DNA of 56,215 bases from an uncultured Bacteroidales bacterium (GTDB taxonomy: Bacteria > Bacteroidota > Bacteroidia > Bacteroidales > JAUNSR01). The DNA lies in contig CAMTON010000012.1 in the NCBI GenBank assembly GCA_947074105.1, positions 1-56,215 on the forward strand, given 5' to 3'. The notes beneath the pieces were generated by a model that made no database searches, was not told where the DNA came from, and saw only the letters and a program-made list of their open reading frames with translations. Below, in pieces: positions 44,999 through 54,584 of this stretch. Both the position numbers and the translations under genes were made by a program. Numbering within the stretch: position 1 is the stretch's first letter; every line of letters starts with the position of its first letter.

Positions 44999-47086
44999 TT
45001 ATTTTCTCACTCCGTCTCTTTTCATCATTGCGTCGATTGTAGGCTCCTGACCACGGAAATTTTTGTAAAGGATCATAGGATCTTCTGTTCCGCCTCTTTC
45101 AAGAATACATTTTCTGAATGATTCTGCAGTCTCTTTATCAAAAAGTCCGTTCTCCTGGAATACAGAGAAAGCATCTGCATCAAGAACTTCAGCCCATTTG
45201 TAGCTGTAGTATCCTGCAGCATAACCACCTGCGAAGATATGACTGAATGCTGTAGCGATACTTGTATTATCTACCGCTGGCATAAGCTGTGTAGTTTCGG
45301 TAGCAAGAGTTTCAAATTCAAACAAAGGCATATCAAGAGGTTTCTCGATTGTATGGAATTTCATATCAAGTTTACCGAATGTAAGCTGACGAAGACATCC
45401 GTATCCTACATTGAAGTTTGAAGAAGCTTTGATTTTTTCTACAAGTTCTGCAGGAATCTTCTCTCCTGTCTCATAATGAGCAGCAAAAGTATCTAAGAAA
45501 TCTTTCTCTCCCATATAGTTCTCAAGGATCTGAGAAGGAAGTTCCACGAAATCACGGTAAACGCTTGTTCCTGACATAGAAGCATAAGTTACGTCAGAAA
45601 GCATTCCGTGAAGTGCATGACCGAATTCATGAAGGAAAGTTTCAGCCTCATCATATGTAAGAAGAGCAGGTTTGTCACCTGTAGGTCTTGTGAAGTTCAT
45701 TACGATGATTACATGAGGACGGCTGTCTTTTTTGCCTTCTTTCCACTGTGGTTTGAAATCATTTTTCCATGCTCCCGGACGTTTTCCGTCTCTTGGGTGG
45801 AAATCAGTGTAAAGCACAGCAAGATATTTACCGTCTTTGTCAAAAACTTCGTAAGCATCAACTTCTTCGTTGTAAACCTGAATTTTAGGATTTTTCTTGA
45901 ATTTAAGACCGTAAAGTTCTGTTGCAAGTCCGAATACACCTTTTTTCACGCTTTCAAGAGGGAAGTAAGGACGTAATACCTCATCACTGATACTGTAACG
46001 CGCATCTTTAAGCTTATTAGAGTAGTAAGACCAGTCCCAAGGCATGATATCGATATTCTGACCTTCCATACCTACAGCAAATCCCTGTACGGCACTCATC
46101 TCTTCTTTTGCAAGAGGAGTATAAGCAGCAGTAAGATCATCAAGAAGTTTATTTACGTTTTCTGGATTCTGAGCCATTCTTTTACGAAGTACTCTTGTAG
46201 CGTAGTTTTCGAAACCGAAAAGCTGAGCCATTTCAAGACGAAGCTCTGCAGTTCTTTTCAATACGTCAACATTGCTGAATTCACCTTCCAGTGCACGTGA
46301 TGCATAAGATTTGTACATTTTTTCTCTAAGATCTCTTCTTGAAGAATACTTCATGAATGGAACGTAGCTCGGAGCCTGGTGAGTGAAAAGGTATCCTTCT
46401 TTTCCTTTGCTTTTAGCTGCCATTGCAGCAGCTTCTTTTACACTTTCAGGAAGACCTGCAAGTTCATCTTCTGATGTAAGAAGCATCTCAAATGAATTTG
46501 TAGATTTCTGTACGTTCTGTGCGAAAACAAGAGAAAGCTGAGAAAGTTCTTTAGATATAGATCTGTATTTTTCTTTTTTATCTTCGCTTAGAGTAGCCCC
46601 GCTGTTTTCGAAGCTTTCGTATGTATTTGTAAGAAGTTTTTTCTGTTCGGCATTAAGGTTCAGATTATCCATGTTGTCATAGACAGCCTTAACTCTTTTG
46701 TATAATGATTCATTAAGAGATACATTATTTGAATGTTCCGACAGCATTGGCTGTACAGTCTGAGATAACTCCATTAATTCGTCGTTACCGTCAGTATAAA
46801 GAACGTTGAAAAAGCAGTTTGCTGTTTTGTCAAGCAGTTCGCCTGAGTTTTCCAGTGCAATGATTGTATTTTCGAATGTCGGTTCTGCAGAATTTGATGT
46901 GATTTTATCGATGTCTGCCTGAGCCTGTTTGATGCCTTCTTCAAAAGCAGGAAGATAATGCTCCGTTTTAATTAAATTAAAAGGAATAGTTTCTCTCGGT
47001 GTGCTGTACTTCTTGAAGAAAGGATTTGAAGCAGCTGATAATGTCATACTTGTGATTAATAAAACTGATAAAAAGATTTTTTTCAT
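44999..47086 (-). CDS. M3-family metallopeptidase (peptidyl-dipeptidase Dcp/oligopeptidase)
   Basis: Zinc peptidase of 695 aa from the ATG at 47086, giving a signal peptide MKKIFLSVLLITSMTLSAAS; the frame opens three codons earlier at 47095. Thimet-oligopeptidase fold with LTYDEAETFLHEFGHALHGM; zinc ligands His486 and His490 with Glu487 as catalyst, and a Glu ligand in the following helix (YRDFVELPSQ). SPGAWK-type substrate loops (GKRPGAWKND) and RPTGDKPALL are typical of Dcp. The signal peptide suggests periplasmic peptide breakdown, as in many Bacteroidota. Flanked by hairpins on both sides. Confidence 0.94.
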   Translation of the reverse strand: MKKIFLSVLLITSMTLSAASNPFFKKYSTPRETIPFNLIKTEHYLPAFEEGIKQAQADIDKITSNSAEPTFENTIIALENSGELLDKTANCFFNVLYTDGNDELMELSQTVQPMLSEHSNNVSLNESLYKRVKAVYDNMDNLNLNAEQKKLLTNTYESFENSGATLSEDKKEKYRSISKELSQLSLVFAQNVQKSTNSFEMLLTSEDELAGLPESVKEAAAMAAKSKGKEGYLFTHQAPSYVPFMKYSSRRDLREKMYKSYASRALEGEFSNVDVLKRTAELRLEMAQLFGFENYATRVLRKRMAQNPENVNKLLDDLTAAYTPLAKEEMSAVQGFAVGMEGQNIDIMPWDWSYYSNKLKDARYSISDEVLRPYFPLESVKKGVFGLATELYGLKFKKNPKIQVYNEEVDAYEVFDKDGKYLAVLYTDFHPRDGKRPGAWKNDFKPQWKEGKKDSRPHVIIVMNFTRPTGDKPALLTYDEAETFLHEFGHALHGMLSDVTYASMSGTSVYRDFVELPSQILENYMGEKDFLDTFAAHYETGEKIPAELVEKIKASSNFNVGYGCLRQLTFGKLDMKFHTIEKPLDMPLFEFETLATETTQLMPAVDNTSIATAFSHIFAGGYAAGYYSYKWAEVLDADAFSVFQENGLFDKETAESFRKCILERGGTEDPMILYKNFRGQEPTIDAMMKRDGVRK

Positions 47087-47218
47087 AATAAGCATATATT
47101 AGGCAATATTCTACACAAAGATGCAAATATTTTGACTATTAGGCAAATATTTCTTTTCTGCACGACATTTTGCAAGCAATTGTCTAATTTGATTAATTAA
47201 TTGTTAATAATATTATAC

Positions 47219-47262
47219 AAAAGACCTCCGAAAGAGATATGATTCTTTTTCGAAGGTCTTTT
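47219..47262 (-). terminator. Hairpin behind the phosphoglucomutase gene
   Basis: Arms 47219-47233 (AAAGACCTCCGAAA region) and 47248-47262 (TTTCGAAGGTCTTT region) pair with one mismatch. It lies 75 bases beyond the pgm stop on the minus strand, with U-rich sequence on both sides. Confidence 0.65.
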
Positions 47263-47336
47263 TTATAACTTATGTTTCGTTTCTCAGGCATATACACGGA
47301 GTATACGGCAAAGATCGGAAAACATCATTTACGGTA

Positions 47337-49085
47337 TTAAACTCCAAGTGATTCAAGAACCTTAAGTACTTTTGCGTCTGCTACTTTATTAGCTTCGTCA
47401 AAAGCATCACGTGATTTAAGTTCGCCACGAACTTCAACGTAGAATTTAATCTTAGGCTCTGTTCCTGAAGGACGTACAGATACTTTAGAACCGTCTTCAG
47501 TAAAATACTGAAGTACATTTGACGTAGTCGGCATATCAAGAGTATAAGTTTCGTTTTCAAGAACGTCGAAAGCTTTCAGGTTAGCGTAATCTTTGATAAG
47601 GATAACTTTTGAGCCCGCGATTTCAACCGGAGGATTCTGACGGTAGTTAACCATCATAGCTTCGATCTCTTCTGCACCACTCTTACCTTTTTTCACAACA
47701 GAAATACCTTTTTCTTTGCTGAAACCGTAAGTCAGGTAGATATCCTGAATCATTTCATACATAGTTTTTCCGTTATCTTTCGCCCATGCAGCGATCTCAG
47801 CCATAAGTGCACATGCAGAAACTGCATCTTTATCACGACAGAAATCTTCAGCAAGGAAACCGTAGCTTTCTTCACCACCACCAAGATATTTTTTAGAAGC
47901 TTCATTATCGCGGATTACTGCGGCAATCCATTTGAAGCCTGTATAACAGTCGAACATTTCGATTCCGTTTTTATCGGCAATCGTTTTGATAAGTTCTGTC
48001 GTTACGATAGTCTTAACGATATATTCGTTTCCGTTGATCCATCCAAGCTCTTTATAGCGTGTCATGATGTAGTTAAGGAAAATCATAACGATCTGATTTC
48101 CGTTAACAAGCACCCACTCGCCTTTATCGTTTTTAACAGCGATACCAAGACGGTCTGCATCAGGGTCAGAAGCCATAACGATATCCGCGTCAGTTGCCTT
48201 AGCCGTATCGATAGCCATGCTCAATGCTGCCGGTTCTTCCGGATTCGGAGATATTACCGTAGGGAAATCACCGCTTACCACATTCTGAGCATCAACACTG
48301 ATAATGTTGTTGAATCCCCAGTCGCGAAGAGTCGCAGGAATGATAACAACACCTGTACCGTGGATCGGTGTATAAACGATCTTAAGGTCAGAGTTACGTT
48401 TGATAGCGTCAGGAGATAGTGAAAGAGTCTTGATGTTTGCGATAAACTTATCGTCGATCTCTTTACCGATAGTAACAAGAATGTCTTTGTTTCCTTTGAA
48501 GTTGATATCTTTTACTGAACGTACTTTATTAACTTCAGAGATAATATTTTTATCATGAGGAGCGATTACCTGTGCTCCGTCATTCCAATATGCTTTATAA
48601 CCGTTGTACTCTTTTGGATTATGAGATGCAGTAAGAATGATACCGCTCTGACATCCAAGTTCACGGATAGCGAAGGAAACTTCCGGTGTAGGTCTAAGAT
48701 CTTCGAAAAGATAAGCCTTGATTCCGTTTGCAGTAAAAATGTCTGCTGCTGTTTCAGCGAAGAAGCGGCTGTTGTTGCGAGAGTCGTGTCCGATAACTAC
48801 ACTGATTTCAGGAAGTGTGTCAAATTCTTTTTTAAGATAGTTTGCCAGTCCCTGTGTAGCCGCACCTACAGTATACTTGTTCATACGGTTTGAACCTACG
48901 CCCATAATACCACGCAGTCCACCTGTTCCGAACTCCAAATCCTTGTAAAACGCTTCGATAAGATCAGTCTTATCTTCGTTTGCAAGCATTTGCTCTACTG
49001 TCGCTCTTGTCTCAGCATCATAACTTTCATCAAGCCATGTTTTAGCTTTAGCCGATACTTCTTTTATTAAATCTTCGTTTGCCAT
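47337..49085 (-). CDS. Phosphoglucomutase/phosphomannomutase family protein
   Basis: Cytoplasmic alpha-D-phosphohexomutase of 582 aa. Start placed at 49085 (MANEDLIKEVSAKAKTWLDE); the open frame extends 23 codons upstream but crosses the promoter element at 49127-49134. Catalytic phosphoserine Ser154 in ILTASHNPKEYNG. Magnesium loop DPDADRLGI, sugar-binding GGGEESYG, phosphate-binding RPSGTEPKIKFY. N-terminal GTGGLRGIMGVG. Interconverts glucose-1- and glucose-6-phosphate (or mannose phosphates) for glycogen and surface glycan synthesis. No glycan genes adjoin it. Confidence 0.95.
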   Translation of the reverse strand: MANEDLIKEVSAKAKTWLDESYDAETRATVEQMLANEDKTDLIEAFYKDLEFGTGGLRGIMGVGSNRMNKYTVGAATQGLANYLKKEFDTLPEISVVIGHDSRNNSRFFAETAADIFTANGIKAYLFEDLRPTPEVSFAIRELGCQSGIILTASHNPKEYNGYKAYWNDGAQVIAPHDKNIISEVNKVRSVKDINFKGNKDILVTIGKEIDDKFIANIKTLSLSPDAIKRNSDLKIVYTPIHGTGVVIIPATLRDWGFNNIISVDAQNVVSGDFPTVISPNPEEPAALSMAIDTAKATDADIVMASDPDADRLGIAVKNDKGEWVLVNGNQIVMIFLNYIMTRYKELGWINGNEYIVKTIVTTELIKTIADKNGIEMFDCYTGFKWIAAVIRDNEASKKYLGGGEESYGFLAEDFCRDKDAVSACALMAEIAAWAKDNGKTMYEMIQDIYLTYGFSKEKGISVVKKGKSGAEEIEAMMVNYRQNPPVEIAGSKVILIKDYANLKAFDVLENETYTLDMPTTSNVLQYFTEDGSKVSVRPSGTEPKIKFYVEVRGELKSRDAFDEANKVADAKVLKVLESLGV

Positions 49086-49126
49086 TTTTCTAATTTTAAG
49101 AAGACAATTTATAAGTGTATTTTGTG

Positions 49127-49134
49127 CAAATATA
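49127..49134 (-). promoter_or_regulatory. Promoter of the phosphoglucomutase gene
   Basis: TATATTTG on the minus strand matches TAnnTTTG exactly; a TTG lies 20 bases upstream as a possible -33 element. The start codon at 49085 is 41 bases downstream. Confidence 0.55.
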
Positions 49135-49433
49135 CAAAAAGGTGAATAACTCAATCACATTCTTTAAATATTCATCAAAAAAATATGTTGTATAAACAAC
49201 CTTAAATCAGAAATATTTGCGATATTTTACTTTTAAAATTAATCAAAAATTAAATATATAAATAATTTTTAAATATACAATATTTTTGTTTATTCATATT
49301 ACTATCTGATATTTACATAGTGAAACTCACTTACTGAAACACTACTTTTTTAACATCTGTAATAGTTTTTATGTTTTTATGATTATCGCTTTTTTGCTTC
49401 TTTTTTATATGATGACAGTTATCTTTTTTATAC

Positions 49434-49543
49434 AACCGTACAGTTGCGATATGATAACCGTACAGTTGCAATATGATAACTGTACAGTTGCGATATGAAA
49501 ACCGTACGGTGACAATATGAAAACCGCACGGTGGCAGCAAATC
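49434..49543. repeat. 22-bp tandem repeat array (copy 2, four full units plus one degenerate)
   Basis: Units at 49434-49455, 49456-49477, 49478-49499, 49500-49521 and the degenerate 49522-49543. Consensus core CCGTACAGTTGCGATATGA. Unit 4 contains the perfect palindrome ACCGTACGGT (49501-49510). Variation lies mostly in the GTACAGTTG/GTACGGTGA part. The array starts directly behind the methyltransferase stop (49545) on the minus strand. It is the same unit as at 1-60. No unique spacers, so it is not a CRISPR. Confidence 0.85.
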
Positions 49544-49544
49544 A

Positions 49545-50147
49545 TTATTTACGGCATATAATATAAAAAGATTTACCTTTCTGTATCTCTATTATTTCGG
49601 AATTTGAGAAGCCTGCTCTTTTATGCAATATTAGCATATCTTCATTTGTAAGTTTATTAAAGCCCGATTTTGTGTATGATATGTCGTCAAGCCATTTTTT
49701 TGTATAACATATATTGATGAAAATACCATTATGCTTCATTCGCTGATAGATTTCAGAAAGTGCTTTTTGCGGATCTTTCCAGAAATAGAATGTATTTATC
49801 GTATATATCGTATCAAAGAAATTTACTCCGAAAGGCATTTTCTCTACACCGGATAAAGAAAGAGAGACAGAGTCGCCCAGTCGTTTTCTGGTCATAGACA
49901 GGGCGTCGGAAGATATATCAATACCGAAAAGTTTCTTTTCAGGTGACCTGTTGTTAAGGATGTCCAGCATATAACCATTGCCGAAACCTATATCGAGCAC
50001 TTTGCCCGGATAAGAATCCGATGTTATGATTTCAGCACATGTGTTATACATCTTTCTGTTTATAAGATTCATTATTAATGTAGAGATTCTTCCTCCTATT
50101 CCGCTCGGTCTGGCAAACTGCTGTCCTATATAGGTTACTATATTCAT
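49545..50147 (-). CDS. Class I SAM-dependent methyltransferase
   Basis: Methyltransferase of 200 aa. SAM-binding motif I GKVLDIGFGNGYMLDIL, motif II-like acidic turn LFGIDISSDAL, post-II VSLSLSGVEKMPFGVNFFDTIYTINTF, then KALSEIYQRMKHNGIFINI (motif III). Fits the UbiE/Methyltransf_11 group. No membrane segment. The substrate is not evident. It lies 104 bases behind the DUF2231 gene on the same strand, with its own candidate promoter between, so cotranscription with the membrane cassette is possible but not required. The repeat array begins right after the stop. Confidence 0.88.
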   Translation of the reverse strand: MNIVTYIGQQFARPSGIGGRISTLIMNLINRKMYNTCAEIITSDSYPGKVLDIGFGNGYMLDILNNRSPEKKLFGIDISSDALSMTRKRLGDSVSLSLSGVEKMPFGVNFFDTIYTINTFYFWKDPQKALSEIYQRMKHNGIFINICYTKKWLDDISYTKSGFNKLTNEDMLILHKRAGFSNSEIIEIQKGKSFYIICRK

Positions 50148-50172
50148 ATTGATTATGGATTGTTTTATACGG

Positions 50173-50180
50173 CAAATTTA
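50173..50180 (-). promoter_or_regulatory. Candidate -7 element for the methyltransferase gene
   Basis: TAAATTTG on the minus strand matches TAnnTTTG, 25 bases upstream of the ATG at 50147, within the 104-base gap to the preceding gene. A TTTG further upstream is 25 bases away. Confidence 0.4.
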
Positions 50181-50251
50181 AATTCATGGAGCTGCAACCT
50201 TGTTGCAAACATGATACATATAAGTCTGCCGCACATGATTCACGAAAAATA

Positions 50252-50689
50252 TCAATGTATATTGAGCAGATGACCGTAAGCAAGATTGCCTCCTACATAT
50301 CCCGTCACAACAATAAGGACAACCGAGAATGTATAGAATATAAGAGTAAGCCATGGAAGTGCGGTTATATTCTTGTATCTGACTATCGCGACAAGTTTTA
50401 TTATGCAGGTTATGGAGATACAGAACAGTGTGAGATGTGCCAGATCCATGTGTATGTTCTGATAATCCCTGTCAATCCCTTCATATTCTCCTGTAAAAAG
50501 AATGCCTGTCATAACGGCAAGAAGAACTCCCAGACCGGAGAGCAAAAGAAGAAAAACTGAGAATTTATGAAATGAAAGATCGTTTTTTCTGAAAAACAAC
50601 GTGAAAAAATAAAATATCCATCCGAATATCACAAGAGCGATTCCGAAATGTATGAGACCGGGATGAAGCAATGATTCTATCTTATACAT
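50252..50689 (-). CDS. DUF2231 four-helix membrane protein (paralog A)
   Basis: Integral membrane protein of 145 aa with four predicted helices. N-terminal LLHPGLIHFGIALVI matches the DUF2231 HPxxxHF signature (His9, His14). A further His pair follows in helix 3 (HMDLAHLTLF) and near the end (YGHLLNIH). TGYVGGNLAYGH fits the family's GGxLxYxxG ending. Function of DUF2231 is unestablished; the intramembrane His suggest haem or metal binding, but that is inference. The companion paralog lies 12 bases upstream and the double-DoxX gene before it, so three membrane genes form one operon. Confidence 0.8.
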   Translation of the reverse strand: MYKIESLLHPGLIHFGIALVIFGWIFYFFTLFFRKNDLSFHKFSVFLLLLSGLGVLLAVMTGILFTGEYEGIDRDYQNIHMDLAHLTLFCISITCIIKLVAIVRYKNITALPWLTLIFYTFSVVLIVVTGYVGGNLAYGHLLNIH

Positions 50690-50701
50690 AGATACGTAGT
50701 T

Positions 50702-51175
50702 TTAAGGTATGAATGTCGCATTTTTAAGATAACCGAAAGTCAGCAATGTTCCGCTGGAGGCGGTCATTATGACACATATGACAGCTAAGGAATAGAATAC
50801 GAATACAGGCCAGTTATATGACTGCACGTTTTTAAATGTCGTAAGATATCCGAATATCTTTATGATAGCTGCTATACATATCATAAGTGTGGTACACATA
50901 GCCCAGAAGCGGTGATCTATAAGTATGCGCATAGCATCATCGGCATAATCTTCTTTAGTGTAGTATACGCCTGTAAATGAAGCTGCAAAGGCTGTTATCG
51001 CAGCAAATACAAGTACATAATATGCGAAAAGCGCGAATTTACGACTGTCTCTCTTTCGGAAAAGGTAGATACAGTATATAAGAAAACCTGTCAGTATAAG
51101 AGCTATGGGAAAGTGGACCACACTGGGATGAATGTAGGCTTCGGTGAATTTCAGTATAAGTTTTCCGTGTAGCAT
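50702..51175 (-). CDS. DUF2231 four-helix membrane protein (paralog B)
   Basis: Membrane protein of 157 aa, four predicted helices. YIHPSVVHFPIALILTGF carries the same HPxxxHF signature (His16, His21) as paralog A. Helix 3 has ILIDHRFWAMCTTLM with His, and the ending SGTLLTFGYL lacks the second Gly of GGxLxYG. It starts 9 bases behind the double-DoxX gene and ends 12 bases before paralog A. The two are diverged paralogs and may form a heterodimer. No soluble domain. Confidence 0.8.
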   Translation of the reverse strand: MLHGKLILKFTEAYIHPSVVHFPIALILTGFLIYCIYLFRKRDSRKFALFAYYVLVFAAITAFAASFTGVYYTKEDYADDAMRILIDHRFWAMCTTLMICIAAIIKIFGYLTTFKNVQSYNWPVFVFYSLAVICVIMTASSGTLLTFGYLKNATFIP

Positions 51176-51184
51176 AGTTTAAGT

Positions 51185-52027
51185 TTATTTTTTTCCTTCT
51201 TCTTGTTTGCTGTAGGTGAATCCCCATTTTTGTGGCGGATACCACCACCGGGAAGTATTAAGACCGTAATTTCCTCTAGCGGAAATCATCAGACAGGAAC
51301 CGATCAGAGACAGATTGCTGAAAAGCTGGCTTATCTGTGGCCAGGAGTTGCCATGACCTATGCCTCTTATATTTATCATAAATGTTATCACCGTCACAAG
51401 CAGTATGGCTCCTATTGTGGCAGTCTTGGCTAATATGTTAAGCCAGAAGCTGAGCGCACAGCAAATCCAGGCAATTCCGGTTAGTATCACCCAGAAACGG
51501 GCTCCGGGAAAACCGCTAAGGATAGCTGCATCTGCATCGATATGAGAAAGATGGAGCCAGCCTGCGGTAAAAAAGAAACATCCCGTAAGGATACGGCCGG
51601 CATAATACATCTCTATGGACTCAGGTTTAGTGACTTCCGTTTCTCTGAAAAGCCATTTCCCACGTGAAGCAGCCATAAAGGCTCCTCCCATGAGAACAAA
51701 ATAGAATGCAAACTGCAGTGCTACATATTCGAGAGCTTCTCCGTTTGCGAAGCCACGATATGTGCTCGTTACAAGGATTATTGCTATGATCCTTGCCGTG
51801 AGAGCTCCCATCAGACGGCTTGCAATGTTGAATATGAAACAAATTCCTGTTAATCCCCATATCACTGCCATAGAGATTACCCAGAATGGCGCATATCCTA
51901 TAAAAGAAGGAACCACGGCTTCAAGATCGGCTCTCAGAACAAAGAATTCAACAGATTTATATATGAATACTATTCCGATAAGAGTGCGACCGATATCGAA
52001 ATAAGCTTCGAAACCTTTATTTTCCAT
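51185..52027 (-). CDS. Tandem double-DoxX membrane protein
   Basis: Integral membrane protein of 280 aa with eight predicted helices, built from two DoxX-like four-helix units. Repeat 1 starts FDIGRTLIGIVFIYKSVEFFV (residue about 11); repeat 2 starts YAGRILTGCFFFTAGWLHL (about residue 142). Both keep GR.L.G..F, the DoxX N-terminal pattern. Repeat 2 has HLSHIDAD and a C-terminal GLNTSRWWYPPQKWG tail. DoxX proteins are linked to quinone- or thiol-based redox chemistry in the membrane. First gene of the operon with two DUF2231 genes. Confidence 0.82.
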   Translation of the reverse strand: MENKGFEAYFDIGRTLIGIVFIYKSVEFFVLRADLEAVVPSFIGYAPFWVISMAVIWGLTGICFIFNIASRLMGALTARIIAIILVTSTYRGFANGEALEYVALQFAFYFVLMGGAFMAASRGKWLFRETEVTKPESIEMYYAGRILTGCFFFTAGWLHLSHIDADAAILSGFPGARFWVILTGIAWICCALSFWLNILAKTATIGAILLVTVITFMINIRGIGHGNSWPQISQLFSNLSLIGSCLMISARGNYGLNTSRWWYPPQKWGFTYSKQEEGKK

Positions 52028-52460
52028 AAGTTTCTTTTTAATAATTTCAGCTTCAGAAATGAAGAATGACTATGTGTTCTCAGGATGATTTTAAGAGCCA
52101 TTTTCCATATAGGGCTAACAAAATGAAAAAGCAGGATGTTCAGAGGTATTGCAAAAAAACATTATGATATCTTAAAATATTTATATTGTTATTTAATTTA
52201 AGGAGAGTCAGTGATATATTCAGAATTGAAGGAAATGTCATTTAGGATATTGGATAATAGTTCTATTTATTTGGATAATTATTCTAAGAAGCATAAATAA
52301 AATTCTACATTTTTGCATCATTGAAAGAGAATTTATTTTGGCATTATATGTTATGACGAAAAATATGATTGTTTATGATTGATAATTATACCGACATATT
52401 AATCAATAATTTCTATTTTAGCCAATATTATACATTAATACAATATTCACACAAAAACAC
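52028..52460. other. Divergent AT-rich intergenic region
   Basis: 433 bp between the double-DoxX gene and GH127, which are divergent; no ORF. Several near-consensus elements occur (for example ACATTTTTGC around 52310 on the plus strand), none exact. No strong hairpin. Confidence 0.5.
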
Positions 52461-54500
52461 ATGATGAGAAAAAAACTTTTATTATCTGTTTTCGCGGCGG
52501 CAGTTACAGGATCGGCTATAGCAGCCACAGAGCCGGGATTCTATCCGATAACTCCTGTTCAGTTTACTCAGGTTAAAGTAAAAGAAAGCAGTTTCTGGGG
52601 AGACAGACTTAAGGCTAACCGTGAAGTGACAATACCTCTTGCTTTCAACAAATGCGAAACAGAAGGACGATATGAAAACTTCGTAAAAGCGGCTAATCCG
52701 AGTTGCGAATATAAAGTTGGCGGTTTCTCTTTTGATGATACCGATGTTTATAAGACTATCGAGGGTGCAAGTTATGCTATGCAGACTAAAGCAGACAAAA
52801 AGCTCAGCAAATACATAGATTCAGTATTGACAATAGTTTCTAAAGCACAGGAGCCGGACGGATATTTGTTTACATCAAGAACGATGAATCCGGAACGTCC
52901 GCATGACTGGGCAGGAGCTGAAAGATGGAGCAAAGTGGAGGATCTGAGCCATGAGTTCTATAATCTAGGTCATATGCTTGAAGGTGCCGTAGCTCATTAT
53001 CGCGCAACGGGAAAAAGAAACTTCCTTGATATAGCAATTAAATATGCGGATTGCGTAAATGCCGAAATCGGTGATGCTCCGGACAAACTTATCAGAGTTC
53101 CGGGCCATCAGATAGCTGAAATGGGTCTTGCAAAACTTTATACCGTAACAGGAGAAAAAAAATATCTTGATCTTGCAAAATTCTTCCTTGATAAACGTGG
53201 ATATACTTCACGTAAGGATGCTTACAGCCAGGCTCATAAGCCTGTAATCGAACAGGATGAAGCTGTAGGTCATGCTGTAAGAGCGGTATATATGTATTCG
53301 GGTATGGCTGACATAGCAGCACTTACAGGTGATACTGAATATATCGAGGCTATCGGAAGACTTTGGGACAATGTAGTTTCAAAAAAATATTATATCACCG
53401 GTGGTATCGGAGCAACGAATCACGGAGAAGCTTTCGGAAAGAATTATGAATTGCCTAATGCGACTGCTTATTGCGAGACATGTGCGGCAATCGGTAACGT
53501 TTACTGGAATCACCGTCTTTTCCTTCTTCACGGAGATTCTAAATATTATGATGTACTGGAAAGAACACTTTACAATGGTGTCATATCAGGTGTTTCAATA
53601 GATGGTGGCGGTTTCTTCTATCCGAATCCTCTTGAGTCACACGGAGGTTATGAACGCAAACCGTGGTTTGGATGTGCTTGTTGTCCGTCAAATGTTTCAA
53701 GATTCATCCCTTCTCTTCCGGGATATATCTATGCTGTGAAAGATGATGCATTATATGTAAACCTTTTTGCTTCGAATACTGCAGATATGAAGGTTAACGG
53801 TAAAAATGTAAAAATCACTCAGGAAACAAATTATCCGTGGGATGGTGACATCAATGTGACTGTCGCTCCTTCAGGAAAACAGAAATTTGACTTAAAAGTC
53901 AGAATTCCGGGATGGGTACAGGGTGATGTTGTGCCAAGTGATCTTTATACATATATAGACGGTAAAGAACTTTCTTATTCGGTTAATGTAAACGGAGTGC
54001 CTGTTAAAGGTGAAGTCGTTGACGGATATTTCACAATAAACCGTGAATGGAGAAAAGGTGATAAAGTGAATGTAAACTTCGAAATGCAGCCTCGTATGGT
54101 GAAAGCTCATGATAAAGTTGAAGCAGACAGAGGTCGCGTATCTATTGAGCGCGGACCACTTGTTTACTGTGCTGAATGGCCAGATAACAAAGTAAGCGTT
54201 CTTAGCTTTATGGTTAATAAAAACCCTGAATTCGTGGTAGAACAGAAACCGGAACTTCTTAACGGTATAAATACTATCAGAACTACAGTTCAGTCGTTAG
54301 GTTATACGGCTGAAGGGAAACTGGTGACTCAGGATGCAGAACTTACAATGATCCCTTATTATGCATGGGCTCACCGTGGCCAGGGAGAGATGATCGTATG
54401 GCTTCCTTCTCAGGTTAATGCAGTAAGACCGATGAATAATATTGATACTTCGAAGACAGAAGGTGTGGGTACCAATGAGTTCTTCGGCGGAAGTAATTAA
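52461..54500 (+). CDS. Glycoside hydrolase family 127 (beta-L-arabinofuranosidase-type)
   Basis: Exported (alpha/alpha)6-barrel glycosidase of 679 aa (old name DUF1680). Signal peptide ending near SAIAA (residue 21). Active site as in characterised HypBA1: acid/base Glu330 in YELPNATAYCETCA, zinc ligands Glu339 and Cys341 (CETC), and the CACC cluster (Cys405, Cys407, Cys408), whose middle Cys is the nucleophile. All key residues are present, so it should cleave beta-L-arabinofuranosides of plant or bacterial glycans. No arabinan locus, SusCD or HTCS adjoins it; the HTCS/GH43 pair is 18 kb away. Start at 52461 or 52464 (two ATG in a row). Confidence 0.92.
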   Translation: MMRKKLLLSVFAAAVTGSAIAATEPGFYPITPVQFTQVKVKESSFWGDRLKANREVTIPLAFNKCETEGRYENFVKAANPSCEYKVGGFSFDDTDVYKTIEGASYAMQTKADKKLSKYIDSVLTIVSKAQEPDGYLFTSRTMNPERPHDWAGAERWSKVEDLSHEFYNLGHMLEGAVAHYRATGKRNFLDIAIKYADCVNAEIGDAPDKLIRVPGHQIAEMGLAKLYTVTGEKKYLDLAKFFLDKRGYTSRKDAYSQAHKPVIEQDEAVGHAVRAVYMYSGMADIAALTGDTEYIEAIGRLWDNVVSKKYYITGGIGATNHGEAFGKNYELPNATAYCETCAAIGNVYWNHRLFLLHGDSKYYDVLERTLYNGVISGVSIDGGGFFYPNPLESHGGYERKPWFGCACCPSNVSRFIPSLPGYIYAVKDDALYVNLFASNTADMKVNGKNVKITQETNYPWDGDINVTVAPSGKQKFDLKVRIPGWVQGDVVPSDLYTYIDGKELSYSVNVNGVPVKGEVVDGYFTINREWRKGDKVNVNFEMQPRMVKAHDKVEADRGRVSIERGPLVYCAEWPDNKVSVLSFMVNKNPEFVVEQKPELLNGINTIRTTVQSLGYTAEGKLVTQDAELTMIPYYAWAHRGQGEMIVWLPSQVNAVRPMNNIDTSKTEGVGTNEFFGGSN

Positions 54501-54549
54501 GAAATATTCCTTTCATAAGGATTATACATAAAAGTGTTTTTCAAATCAG

Positions 54550-54584
54550 AGAGTTGCGGATTTCAATATCCGCAGCTCTTTTGT
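54550..54584 (+). terminator. GH127 terminator
   Basis: Arms 54550-54561 and 54568-54579 pair over 12 bp with one G-U, loop of 6 nt, followed by TTTTGTTTTG. It lies about 50 bases after the GH127 stop. Confidence 0.75.

Noticed and set aside
49331..49540. Minus-strand ORF of 69 codons across the 22-bp repeat array
   Set aside because: Most of it is the repeat read in shifting frames (unit length not divisible by 3); no conserved motif and no ribosome-binding context.
49434..49543. Possible CRISPR array
   Set aside because: Units are directly adjacent without spacers and vary among themselves; no cas genes nearby.
50186..50560. Plus-strand ORF of 124 codons
   Set aside because: Antisense to the DUF2231 gene, low-complexity and charged; a shadow frame.
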